DNA from: Desulfofundulus kuznetsovii DSM 6115
GTDB lineage: Bacteria; Bacillota; Desulfotomaculia; Desulfotomaculales; Desulfovirgulaceae
Direction: 5' to 3'
DNA length: 64,000 nt
NCBI RefSeq assembly: GCF_000214705.1
Contig: NC_015573.1
Location: 136,501-200,500, forward strand
Both the position numbers and the translations under genes were made by a program. The notes under the pieces were generated by a model. The model was not told the origin of the DNA. It worked only from the letters and a program-made list of their open reading frames with translations, and did no database searches. This document shows positions 17,405 through 25,691 of this stretch, in pieces; the stretch's first letter is position 1, and every line of letters begins with the position of its first letter.

Positions 17405-17547
17405 TGGTGTCCCGGGGGTGGTCATGGGCGGCAGCGGTCCCACTGTTTTTGGCCTGTGCCGGGATGGGGGGAAGGCCCGCCGGGTGGCCGGACGGCTTCA
17501 CCTGGGGCTGGGGCGGCTTTTGCACACCCGTTTTTTGCGGCCAGGCA
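17405..17547 (+). pseudogene. Duplicated 3' fragment of ispE
   Basis: About 143 bases match 22018-22159, the last coding part of ispE (G-V-V-M-S-GSGPTVLGLCRDEG region), with substitutions and a one-base indel. It has no start and no frame continuity. A 14-bp perfect palindrome, AGTTTGCGCAAACT at 17557-17570, follows it. Confidence 0.88.
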
Positions 17548-17653
17548 GGTTCAGATAGTTTGCGCAAACTGCTGTGTTCAGGTAAAATAATGAAAAAGCT
17601 GCGGATTAAGGCAATGCCGGAACCAAGTACGCAGGGAAATGGAGGTGCGAAAA

Positions 17654-18217
17654 ATGAGCGTCGTCCCGGGTGAGCTGGCGGCCGGCCGGCAGAGGTATAC
17701 CTACGAAGACTACTGCCGCCTTCCAGAAGGGTCACCCTATCAACTGATTGGGGGGGAACTGGTCATGACGCCCTCGCCCACACCCTACCACCAGATGGTG
17801 TCCATGAAACTGGAATTAAAAATGGCGGGTTATGTCCTGGAAAAGGGACTGGGCGTTGTTTTAGACGCTCCCATCGACGTCTATCTGGAAGAAACGGAAA
17901 CCTACCAGCCGGACATAATTTATATTTCCAACGAAAGGCTGTTCATTATCGAAGAGAAACGGATTAATGGCGCCCCGGACCTGGTGGTGGAAATCCTTTC
18001 TCCCGGTACCGGCTATTACGACCTGCGGACCAAGTACAAGGTTTACGAAAAGAGCGGTGTCAGGGAATACTGGATCGTTGATCCCCATAGTAAATCGGTC
18101 CAGGTTTTTTGCCTGAAGGGCGGGAAATATGCCCTGGACCAGGAAGTGGAGCAACAGGGGACGGTTCAATCCCATGTAATCGCCGGATTTGCGGTAGAGG
18201 TGGAAAGTATATTTTAG
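17654..18217 (+). CDS. Uma2 family (DUF820) putative restriction endonuclease-fold protein
   Basis: The 187-residue protein shows the Uma2 pattern: TYEDYCRLPEGSPYQLIGGELVM, YQPDIIYIS, PDLVVEILSPGT and a YxKSGVREYWIVDP motif, which together form a PD-(D/E)XK nuclease-like fold. The ATG at 17654 follows GGAGGTGC. Uma2 proteins are widespread in filamentous and multicellular-like bacteria and some Firmicutes, often in many copies, and their biological role is not known. It lies alone between an ispE fragment and a gene-free region. Confidence 0.88.
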   Translation: MSVVPGELAAGRQRYTYEDYCRLPEGSPYQLIGGELVMTPSPTPYHQMVSMKLELKMAGYVLEKGLGVVLDAPIDVYLEETETYQPDIIYISNERLFIIEEKRINGAPDLVVEILSPGTGYYDLRTKYKVYEKSGVREYWIVDPHSKSVQVFCLKGGKYALDQEVEQQGTVQSHVIAGFAVEVESIF

Positions 18218-18618
18218 AAAGTTGACACGATCCCGGGGCCACCTTGCCCGGCAAGGGCTGGAACCCCGGGCCGGCCTGTTCCCGTTTGCTTGGCCTTCAG
18301 CCTCCAAACGCTCTTCCATCCTTTCCTTTAACAGCTTGCCCAAACTCATACCCTCTCTTTACGGTCGTCCCAGGTCGGTGGCTTCTCCCGGCCCGGCAGA
18401 GGCCGGGGCGGATCCAGCTTCCTGTTTATGCTCATGGAAAAGAGGAAAATGAACAACAGCGCATTTCAGTTCTACCGGGAGAAAATTTATAGCCGGCTGG
18501 GATTTTGAACTTGCGGTTATTTATCCCGGCTTAGTGTTGCCCTCCGCCTACTCATGGTATTTTTCCCGGTTTATTGGTCAATACTGGTAACATGACTGTT
18601 TTGCGGAGGGCAATAAAG
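18218..18618. other. Gene-free stretch upstream of cyanophycin synthetase
   Basis: About 400 bases without a convincing gene, strong hairpin or recognisable promoter. The only functional signal seen is the GGAGGG ribosome site at 18605-18610. Confidence 0.5.
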
Positions 18619-21273
18619 GTGAAGATTCTCGATTTACGGGCCTATTACGGCAGCAACATTTACAGCTACCGGCCGGTAATTAAAATAATCCTGGATCTGG
18701 CCCCCGACGGGTGCCGGCCCACCAGCGAGCTGGGGGATTTCAACCGGCGGTTGCTGTCCCTTTTGCCCGGCCTGGGTGAGCACCACTGCTCCCGCCGGCG
18801 CCCCGGGGGTTTTGTGGAGCGGTTGAAAGAGGGTACCTACCTGGGCCACGTGGTGGAACATGTAGCCCTGGAGCTTTGCAAGCTGGCCGGCCAGGAGGTG
18901 ATTTACGGCAAGACCCGCCGGGGGGACGGGGAAACGGTTTATGAAGTAATCTTTGAATATGTTTCTGCCCCCGGCGGGCTGGCCGCCGCCCGGGCGGCGG
19001 TGGAACTGGTGCAGGCCCTGCTGGAGAAAAAGACGGTGGAAGTGGCGGAACTGGTGGAGAGGGTGCGGCAGGCTGCGGAAGAAGAATACGGCCCCAGCAC
19101 CCGGGCAATCCTTGAGGCGGCCCGCAAAAGGGGGATTCCGGTCCTTCCTTTAGGGGGAGGATTCTACCAGCTGGGTTATGGGCGGCATGCCAGGCGGATA
19201 GCGGCTACCGTTACGGATCACACTCCCTGTACTGCCGTCGACCTGGTGCAGGATAAGCAGTTATGCAACCAGTTGCTGGCTGCCCACGGGGTGCCCGTAC
19301 CCGAATCGGGGATTGCCCGCACGGTGGAAGAGGCCCTTGCCCTGGCCGAAAAGCTGGGACCTCCCGTGGCCATCAAACCAGTCAACGGGCATCACGGGCA
19401 GGGGGTGAGCCTTTTTGTGTCCGGAGAAGCCCGGGTGCGCCGGGCCTTTGAACTGGCCGGCTACTATGACCGGCGGGTGCTGGTGGAAAAACAAATTCCC
19501 GGCCGGCAGTACCGCTTGCTGGTGGTGGGAGGACGTCTGGTGGCCGCGTCTTTGCGCCTGCCTCCCCGGGTGATGGGGGACGGGCGGCGCACCATCCGCG
19601 AACTGGTGGAGGAACTTAACCGGGACCCGCAGCGTGGTGAGGGGCACGGCAGGCCCCTTTCCAAAATCCCCCTGGATGCGGTAGCCCTGGCTTGCCTCGC
19701 CCGCCAGGGTTTCACACCCCGGGATGTGCCCGGGAAAGGGCAGGCTGTTTACCTGCGGGACAATGCCAACCTCAGCACCGGCGGGACCGCTATTGATGTT
19801 ACGGAACACGTGCACCCGGCCAATGCCCGGCTGGCTGTACGGGTGGCCCGCCTGGCCGGCCTGGATGTGGCCGGCATCGACGTGGTGGCGGAGGATATCA
19901 GCCGCCCCCTGGAGGAGCAGGGAGGCGCTGTCATTGAGGTGAACGCAGCCCCGGGGCTGCGCATGCATACCCACCCGGTGGAAGGCCTGCCCCGGGAAGT
20001 GGGTGCGGCCATTGTGGATCACCTCTTTCCCCCCGGCGTACCCTGTCGCATTCCCATTGTGGCGGTGACAGGTACCAACGGCAAGACCACCACTACCCGG
20101 ATGATCGGAGCCATTTTGGCCCGGGCCGGCCTGGTGGTGGGCCTGGCTACAAGCGACGGCATTTACATTGACGGGCGGCGGGTGCTTGCCGGCGATACCA
20201 CGGGACCGGTCAGCGCCAGGCTGGTGCTGACGGAACCGGAGGTCGACGTGGCCGTGCTGGAAACGGCCCGGGGGGGCATCCTGCGGGCCGGTTTGGGTTA
20301 CGAGGGCAGTGACGTGGGGGTGGTCACCAACATCAGCGGGGATCACCTGGGACAGGACGGCATCGAGACGCTGGAGGATCTGGCCGATGTTAAGTCCCTG
20401 GTGGTGGAAACCGTGCGCAAAAACGGCTTTGCGGTTCTCAATGCCGATGATCCCCATGTGCTGGCCATGGCCGGCCGGGTCCGGGGCAAGATCATTTATT
20501 TCTCCCTGGTGCCGGATAATATCACCGTGCGCCGCCACCTGGGTGCCGGCGGCACGGCGGTGTTTGTGAAGAACGGCATGCTGGTGGTGGCCCGGGGCCA
20601 GCAGGTGCGCCGGTTGCTATCAGTACGCCGGCTGCCGGCCTCCCTGGACGGTCTTGCCCGGCACAACATCCAGAATGCCCTGGCGGCAGCCGCGGCCTGT
20701 CTGGGCCTGGGTGTATCCATGGAGCACATCCGGGCCGGCCTGGAAAGCTTTCACTGCAACCTGGAGCAAAATCCCGGCCGGTTGAATATCCTGGATGTAC
20801 AGGGCATCCGGGTGGTGATCGATTACGCCCATAACGCCGCCGGCTACCTCAGTATGGTTAATGTGTTGCGGCACTTCAAAGGTCGGTTAATTGGCGTCAT
20901 CGGCGTACCCGGGGACCGCCTGGATGATCAAATTAAAGAGGTAGGCCGCATTGCCGGCCAGAACTTTTCGGCCCTGGTGATCAAAGAAGATGCCCACCGG
21001 CGCGGGCGCCGGCCCGGGGAAGTGGCCGCCCTCCTGCGGGAAGGCGCCCTGGAAGGGGGAATGCACCCGGGGAGAATCCGGGTGGTTTTACCCGAAGGGG
21101 AGGCGGTGTTGCGGGCTCTTCTGGCGGCAAAACCAGGCGATACGGTGGCCATTTTCTACGAAAAGCTGGACACGGTGGTCAAAGCCATAGAGTTGTTTCG
21201 CGTCCGCCGGCAGCCGGGCGACAGTGAAAAAAGCAAAAACGGGCTGCAGGGAAATATTCTCCCGGCGACGTAA
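18619..21273 (+). CDS. cphA: Cyanophycin synthetase
   Basis: The 884-residue protein has the full CphA layout: an N-terminal domain (ILDLRAYYGSNIYSYRPV), an ATP-grasp domain at about residues 210-470 (VAIKPVNGHHGQGV, IEVNAAPGLRMH) and a Mur-ligase-like domain with VTGTNGKTTTTRMI near residue 480 and a C-terminal ligase tail. It builds multi-L-arginyl-poly-L-aspartate, a nitrogen and carbon store, from Asp and Arg using ATP. GTG 18619 follows GGAGGG at 8 bases. No cyanophycinase gene is in the window. The ispE start lies 34 bases downstream, so the two may be co-transcribed. Confidence 0.93.
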   Translation: MKILDLRAYYGSNIYSYRPVIKIILDLAPDGCRPTSELGDFNRRLLSLLPGLGEHHCSRRRPGGFVERLKEGTYLGHVVEHVALELCKLAGQEVIYGKTRRGDGETVYEVIFEYVSAPGGLAAARAAVELVQALLEKKTVEVAELVERVRQAAEEEYGPSTRAILEAARKRGIPVLPLGGGFYQLGYGRHARRIAATVTDHTPCTAVDLVQDKQLCNQLLAAHGVPVPESGIARTVEEALALAEKLGPPVAIKPVNGHHGQGVSLFVSGEARVRRAFELAGYYDRRVLVEKQIPGRQYRLLVVGGRLVAASLRLPPRVMGDGRRTIRELVEELNRDPQRGEGHGRPLSKIPLDAVALACLARQGFTPRDVPGKGQAVYLRDNANLSTGGTAIDVTEHVHPANARLAVRVARLAGLDVAGIDVVAEDISRPLEEQGGAVIEVNAAPGLRMHTHPVEGLPREVGAAIVDHLFPPGVPCRIPIVAVTGTNGKTTTTRMIGAILARAGLVVGLATSDGIYIDGRRVLAGDTTGPVSARLVLTEPEVDVAVLETARGGILRAGLGYEGSDVGVVTNISGDHLGQDGIETLEDLADVKSLVVETVRKNGFAVLNADDPHVLAMAGRVRGKIIYFSLVPDNITVRRHLGAGGTAVFVKNGMLVVARGQQVRRLLSVRRLPASLDGLARHNIQNALAAAAACLGLGVSMEHIRAGLESFHCNLEQNPGRLNILDVQGIRVVIDYAHNAAGYLSMVNVLRHFKGRLIGVIGVPGDRLDDQIKEVGRIAGQNFSALVIKEDAHRRGRRPGEVAALLREGALEGGMHPGRIRVVLPEGEAVLRALLAAKPGDTVAIFYEKLDTVVKAIELFRVRRQPGDSEKSKNGLQGNILPAT

Positions 21274-21307
21274 AACTATTGGTAAAACCGAAAGGGAGAT
21301 ATTGCCC

Positions 21308-22192
21308 GTGCTTGAAGTGCTGGCCCGTGCCAAGATAAACCTTACCCTGGACATTACAGGGCTTTTGCCCGATGGTTACCATCAGCTGGAAACAGTAATG
21401 CAAAGCATAGCCCTTTGCGACCGGCTGGTGTTTTCTTCCCGCCCCCAGGGCATTGAGCTCCAAACCGATAGCAGACTTATACCCCCCGGTCCGGAAAATC
21501 TGGTTTACCGGGCGGCGGAGCTTTTGCAAAGGGTTACCGGTTGCCGTCAGGGGGTACATATTTTTCTGTTTAAAAATATCCCGGTGGCCGCCGGCCTGGG
21601 AGGCGGTTCCGCCGATGCAGCGGCCACCCTGGCAGCCTTGAATCAACTCTGGTCCCTGGGCCTCTCCCAGGAGGAGTTGCTTGTTTTGGCCGCAAAGCTG
21701 GGGGCGGATGTACCCTTTTGCCTGGTAGGGGGTACCGTTTTGGCCCGGGGAAAAGGGGAGTTGCTTACTCCCCTAAAACCCCTTCCCCCTCTGGGGGTGG
21801 TGCTGGTCACCCCGCCCCTGGCCGTATCTACGGCCCGGATCTACCGGGAATACGACCGCCTTTTGCCCGGTGTTCATCCCGATACCCCTGCCATGGTGGC
21901 GGCTATTGAGCGCCAGGATATCACGGCGGTAGCCGCCCTTTTGGGAAATATACTGGAGCCGGTAACTGCCACCCTTTATACACAGGTTTACGTGGTAAAG
22001 GAAGCCCTGAAGGCGGCCGGTGCTTCGGGGGTGGTCATGAGCGGCAGTGGTCCTACCGTTTTGGGCCTGTGCCGGGATGAAGGGGAAGCCCGCCGCGTGG
22101 CCGGGCGGCTGGACCCGGGGCTGGGGCGGGTTTTGTACACCCGTTTTTGCAGCCAGGCAATAAAACTTGCGGTAATTAACGGCTCCAGGTAA
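21308..22192 (+). CDS. ispE: 4-diphosphocytidyl-2-C-methyl-D-erythritol kinase
   Basis: This 294-residue GHMP kinase phosphorylates CDP-methylerythritol in the MEP pathway to isoprenoids. Visible motifs are ARAKINLTLDITGLLPDGYHQLETVM at the N-terminus, PVAAGLGGGSADAAATL (the ATP-binding GHMP motif) and GVVMSGSGPTVLGL. GTG 21308 follows AAAGGGAGA and gives the normal N-terminus; the frame is open further upstream. Its place before spoVG/glmU/prs follows Bacillus, although here GntR, NTP-transferase and ilvA genes lie between. A copy of its 3' end lies at 17405. Confidence 0.95.
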   Translation: MLEVLARAKINLTLDITGLLPDGYHQLETVMQSIALCDRLVFSSRPQGIELQTDSRLIPPGPENLVYRAAELLQRVTGCRQGVHIFLFKNIPVAAGLGGGSADAAATLAALNQLWSLGLSQEELLVLAAKLGADVPFCLVGGTVLARGKGELLTPLKPLPPLGVVLVTPPLAVSTARIYREYDRLLPGVHPDTPAMVAAIERQDITAVAALLGNILEPVTATLYTQVYVVKEALKAAGASGVVMSGSGPTVLGLCRDEGEARRVAGRLDPGLGRVLYTRFCSQAIKLAVINGSR

Positions 22193-22229
22193 AATATAAG
22201 TGTTATGACCAGAAAAAGGGGTGGCGGCC

Positions 22230-22910
22230 GTGGAAGAACCGAGACTCATTCCAATTAAGCTGGATAATTACAAACCTTTAAGGGAGCTGGTTTTTGAATC
22301 CTTGCGGGAAGCGATTATCCAGGGCCGTCTGAAACCCGGGGAACGGTTAATGGAAATCCAGCTGGCTGAAGAAATGGGGGTAAGCCGCACTCCCGTGCGG
22401 GAGGCCATCCGGAAGCTGGAGCTGGAAGGTTTTGTGGTCATGGTGCCCCGCAAGGGAGCCTATGTGGCGGGTATTTCGGTAAAGGATATTGTCGATGTCT
22501 TTGAAGTGCGGGCGGCACTGGAAGCGCTGGCCGCCGGTTTGGCCGCAGAGCGGATTACCGAAGAAGAGCTGGAGGAGCTGGAACGGGCACTGGTGAAAAC
22601 CTACGAAGTCAGCGGCCACGACCTGGAAGCGCTGGTTGAAACGGATACCAGATTCCACGAACTCATTTATAAAGCCAGCCGGAACGAAAGGCTGGTTCAG
22701 ATCATCACCAACCTGGCGGATCAAATTCAACGCTTCCGGGCCACCTCTTTGGCCCAACCAGGGAGGACGAAGCACGCCCTGGAAGAACACAAGCAAATTG
22801 TAGAAGCCATCAGCGAACGCAACGTGGAGCTGGCCCAGATCCTGGCGCGGGAGCATATAGAAAATGCCGAACAGAGCCTGTTAAACGCTCTGGGGGAGGC
22901 AAAGGAATAA
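22230..22910 (+). CDS. GntR-family (FadR/FCD subfamily) transcriptional regulator
   Basis: The 226-residue protein has an N-terminal winged helix (LREAIIQGRLKPGERLMEIQLAEEMGVSRTPVREAIRKLE) and an FCD ligand domain (about residues 80-220) with the helical FEVRAALEALAAGLAAERI start. GTG 22230 is chosen because AGGGGTGG lies just upstream; an earlier GTG would overlap that site. FCD regulators usually sense carboxylic acids. The stop overlaps the next start (TAATG). The target is unknown; a GntR-like TGTATACA palindrome exists at 41304. Confidence 0.9.
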   Translation: MEEPRLIPIKLDNYKPLRELVFESLREAIIQGRLKPGERLMEIQLAEEMGVSRTPVREAIRKLELEGFVVMVPRKGAYVAGISVKDIVDVFEVRAALEALAAGLAAERITEEELEELERALVKTYEVSGHDLEALVETDTRFHELIYKASRNERLVQIITNLADQIQRFRATSLAQPGRTKHALEEHKQIVEAISERNVELAQILAREHIENAEQSLLNALGEAKE

Positions 22911-23671
22911 TGGTTGACGCGGTGGTTCTGGCCGGCAGTCCCAATAACGGACCGCTCAAGGAATGCAGTCCGGTGCCCTACGAAGCGCTCATTCCTATTG
23001 GCTCCAAAGCGATGGTGCAATATGTGGTGGAAGCATTAGCACTGGCCAGAGGGGTAGACAGGATTGTAGTGGTCGGACCCAGGGAGGAGCTGGCGAATCA
23101 CCTCAAAGATGACCGGATAAAGGTTGTTCCGGCAGGCAGCAGCCTTTTGGAAAACGTCCAGCGCGGCCTGAAAGAGTTGCCGGGTACCCGCCGGGTGCTG
23201 CTGGTCAGCTCCGACATTCCCCTGATTACACCCCGGGCCATTGAAGACTTCCTGGAGCTCTGTCAGGATCAGGAGGCGGATTTATACTACCCTATTGTAC
23301 CCAAGGAAGCCGTGGACAGCCGTTTTGCCAATCCCGTGCGGCGGACCTACGTCAGCCTTAAAGAAGGTATTTTCACCGGGGGCAACCTGTTTTTACTTAA
23401 CCCGGAAGTGGTTTCCCGTTGTTTGCCCCTGGGGGAGCAGCTGGTAGCTGCCCGGAAAAGCCCCCTGCGCCTGTGCCGTCTGGTGGGCCTGGGCTTTTTG
23501 ATTCGTTTTCTTCTGCACCGGGTTACGCTGGAGGAGGCCCAGGCGCGGGTTTCCCGCCTGCTGGGCATCCGCGGGGTAGTGGTAATCAGCCGCTACCCGG
23601 AAGTGGGTGTGGATGTGGACAAACCCGTGGATCTGGCCCTGGTGGCCAGAACGCTGCAGCAGGCTTCGTGA
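22910..23671 (+). CDS. MobA-like NTP transferase domain protein
   Basis: The 253-residue protein begins VDAVVLAGSPNNG and continues with YEALIPIGSKAMVQYVVEAL and VLLVSSDIPLITPRAIEDFL, the nucleotide-binding and metal-binding strands of GT-A nucleotidyltransferases. It is translationally coupled to the GntR gene (one-base overlap). Sugar-phosphate or cofactor nucleotidyl transfer is expected, but the acceptor is unknown. Relatives sit in the same place beside spoVG in related Clostridia as far as I recall, which suggests a cell-wall or sporulation link; this is inference. Confidence 0.85.
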   Translation: MVDAVVLAGSPNNGPLKECSPVPYEALIPIGSKAMVQYVVEALALARGVDRIVVVGPREELANHLKDDRIKVVPAGSSLLENVQRGLKELPGTRRVLLVSSDIPLITPRAIEDFLELCQDQEADLYYPIVPKEAVDSRFANPVRRTYVSLKEGIFTGGNLFLLNPEVVSRCLPLGEQLVAARKSPLRLCRLVGLGFLIRFLLHRVTLEEAQARVSRLLGIRGVVVISRYPEVGVDVDKPVDLALVARTLQQAS

Positions 23672-23695
23672 ACTAAATTAAGGAAGTGTTTTCCC

Positions 23696-24910
23696 GTGTC
23701 CCTTCCCCTGAATCTTGCCATGATCCAGGAGGCCAGAAAGCGCCTTGCGGGTGTTATTCACCCCACACCTCTGGATCATTCGACCACATTTTCCCGGCTT
23801 ACCGGCAGCGAGGTTTATTTCAAGCTGGAGAACCTGCAAAAGACCGGATCCTTTAAAATTCGCGGCGCCTACAACAAGATCATGTCTTTGACTTTGGAAG
23901 AGCGGCAGCGGGGTGTGATTGCCGCTTCCGCCGGAAACCACGCCCAGGGGGTGGCCTGTGCGGCCACCAGGGCCGGCATTCCCTCCACGGTGGTCATGCC
24001 GGAAGGCGCCCCCATTTCCAAGGTTATGGCCACCCGGGGTTACGGCGCCCGGGTAATCCTGGCGGGAGGAGGTTACGACGAGGCCTTTGACTACGCCCGC
24101 CAGCTGCAGAAGGAAACCGGGGCCACCTTTGTGCACGGCTTCGACGATCCCCTGGTGGCGGCGGGCCAGGGTACCATAGGCCTGGAGTTGCTGGATGAGC
24201 TGCCCGACCTGGATGCGGTACTGGTGCCCGTTGGCGGGGGCGGGCTGATTGCCGGTGTCGCCATGGCCGTTAAATCTTTGAAACCCCGGGTGCGCGTAAT
24301 TGGTGTCCAGTCGCAAGGGGCGCCGGCAGTTTATCTTTCCCTCAAAGGCGATTGCCGGCAGCAACTGGCTGCCACCGCCACCATTGCCGACGGGATCAGC
24401 GTGCGCCGTCCTGGCGAGTTTACCCTGGAGGTTATACGCCGTTATGTGGATGACGTGCTGCTGGTGGACGACGAGGAAATTGCCCGGGCCATTTTAATGC
24501 TCCTGGAGCGCTCCAAAATTGTAGTCGAGGGGGCCGGTGCGGTGGTCCTGGCCGCCCTTTTGCACGGGCACCTTTCTTTACCCGGGGCGAAGGTGGCTCT
24601 GGTTTTAAGCGGGGGAAACATTGACGTCAACATTCTCTCCATCATCATTGAGCGCGGACTGGTTAAATCCGGACGCATCATCCGCTTGCGTACCGTGGTT
24701 ACGGATCAGCCGGGCAGTTTGCAGCGCCTGCTCGGTGTGCTGGCTGCCGTTCGGGCAAACGTAATTTCCATCAACCATGATCGCATTAAACCCCAGGTGC
24801 CCTTAAAACAGGCGGAGGTTGAACTGCTGCTGGAAACCAGTGACGTGGAACATGTGGAGAGGGTCATGGCCGCCCTGTCCCGGGAAGGGTACCGGGTGGA
24901 AAGGATCTAG
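23696..24910 (+). CDS. Threonine ammonia-lyase with ACT domain
   Basis: This 404-residue PLP enzyme has the lysine motif KTGSFKIRGAYNKI (Lys near residue 55), the glycine-rich loop VPVGGGGLIAGVA, and a C-terminal ACT domain (LRTVVTDQPGSLQRLLGVLAAVRANV). It deaminates threonine to 2-oxobutyrate, feeding isoleucine synthesis or threonine catabolism. Length and single ACT domain fit the short IlvA/TdcB type. GTG 23696 follows AAGGAAGTG. It is probably co-transcribed with the NTP transferase gene upstream. Confidence 0.92.
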   Translation: MSLPLNLAMIQEARKRLAGVIHPTPLDHSTTFSRLTGSEVYFKLENLQKTGSFKIRGAYNKIMSLTLEERQRGVIAASAGNHAQGVACAATRAGIPSTVVMPEGAPISKVMATRGYGARVILAGGGYDEAFDYARQLQKETGATFVHGFDDPLVAAGQGTIGLELLDELPDLDAVLVPVGGGGLIAGVAMAVKSLKPRVRVIGVQSQGAPAVYLSLKGDCRQQLAATATIADGISVRRPGEFTLEVIRRYVDDVLLVDDEEIARAILMLLERSKIVVEGAGAVVLAALLHGHLSLPGAKVALVLSGGNIDVNILSIIIERGLVKSGRIIRLRTVVTDQPGSLQRLLGVLAAVRANVISINHDRIKPQVPLKQAEVELLLETSDVEHVERVMAALSREGYRVERI

Positions 24911-24940
24911 GAAAAATTTTTTAAAGTGAAATGGAAAATT

Positions 24941-24969
24941 GCAGGAATTTTTACATTCGTGGAGAAAAC
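24941..24969 (+). promoter_or_regulatory. Candidate sigma-H promoter of spoVG
   Basis: GCAGGAATT (24941-24949) fits the sigma-H -35 consensus RNAGGAWWW. Eleven bases later, GGAGAAAAC (24961-24969) fits the -10 consensus RNNGAATWW with two mismatches. In Bacillus spoVG is the classical sigma-H gene, which supports the call. Confidence 0.55.
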
Positions 24970-25060
24970 AGGTTAACAGGTACCGGTTAGGGCAGCTTCG
25001 GCCAGCGCTGCCCGGTGATCCAAAAAAGGCAGTATGGGTTTGCAGGAAGGTGGTGAGGGA

Positions 25061-25315
25061 GTGGTTGTTACGGATGTGCGGGTGCGCAAAATTCTCCCCG
25101 AAGGAAAAATGAAGGCCATTGTGTCGGTCACCCTGGATAACATGTTTGTTATCCACGACGTAAAGGTAGTGGAGGGGAACAAGGGCTTGTTTGTGGCTAT
25201 GCCCAGCCGCAAGACCCCCGACGGTGAGTTCCGGGATATAGCGCACCCCATCAACTCTTCAGCCAGGGCTATTATTGAAACCGCGGTGTTGCAGGCCTAT
25301 GAACAGGCCATTTAG
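25061..25315 (+). CDS. spoVG: Septation/regulator protein SpoVG
   Basis: The 84-residue protein reads [37 protein letters not shown], then [10 protein letters not shown] and [13 protein letters not shown], all hallmarks of SpoVG. SpoVG is a small nucleic-acid-binding protein that affects septation and spore cortex formation. GTG 25061 gives the usual length; AGGAAGG lies 10 bases before it. A sigma-H-like promoter lies upstream and a terminator hairpin follows at 25368. Confidence 0.95.
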   Translation: MVVTDVRVRKILPEGKMKAIVSVTLDNMFVIHDVKVVEGNKGLFVAMPSRKTPDGEFRDIAHPINSSARAIIETAVLQAYEQAI

Positions 25316-25367
25316 CCTTTTCACACCAGGGCTGGGCTATGATATGTCATGTTTTTTTGTAAAAGCG

Positions 25368-25417
25368 GAGCATAGTTAAGGACCTGCACTTTTGTGGATC
25401 GCTATGCTCTCTTTTTG
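25368..25417 (+). terminator. Terminator after spoVG
   Basis: GAGCATAG (25368-25375) pairs with CTATGCTC (25402-25409) and is followed by TCTTTTT. The loop is long (26 bases). The remaining 25418-25691 before glmU holds no gene that I can support; a GC-rich CCCCTCC/GGAGGGG-like stem lies near 25645-25670. Confidence 0.6.
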
Positions 25418-25691
25418 TGCGAAAAGTATAAAAATTATCTGACAAAGAGGAGATTCATGTTTTTTGTTGAATCCTGTTGATCGGGATTAAGAACTGGTTT
25501 TTTGACGGCGGGGCTGCCGGTGGCAGCCCCTTCACGCGATTCTTTTAACTTTTCCGCCACGAAGTCCCGTGTAGCGGGGGAAAGGCAGTGCAGGGGCTGC
25601 CTGCAGTTAAGCCTGCCGGAGAGATTCGTCCGGTGGAGCAGGATGCCCCTCCAAAAGGGGAGGGGCGGTTTACCGACAAGGGGGACGCCTG

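Noticed and set aside
17557-17570. AGTTTGCGCAAACT palindrome as operator of the Uma2 gene
   Set aside because: It is a perfect 14-bp palindrome, but no promoter or second copy was found near it, so no function can be supported.
19261-20538. Long minus-strand open frame inside the cyanophycin synthetase gene
   Set aside because: It is the antisense shadow of a GC-rich gene: its composition (His, Gly, Gln, Pro rich) and lack of motifs do not suggest a protein. The same holds for long antisense frames in glmU, mfd, the HdrD-like gene and the HdrA fusion.
25316-25691. Riboswitch or glmS-type ribozyme upstream of glmU
   Set aside because: No conserved core of a known class was found; only the spoVG terminator and a GC-rich stem are visible.
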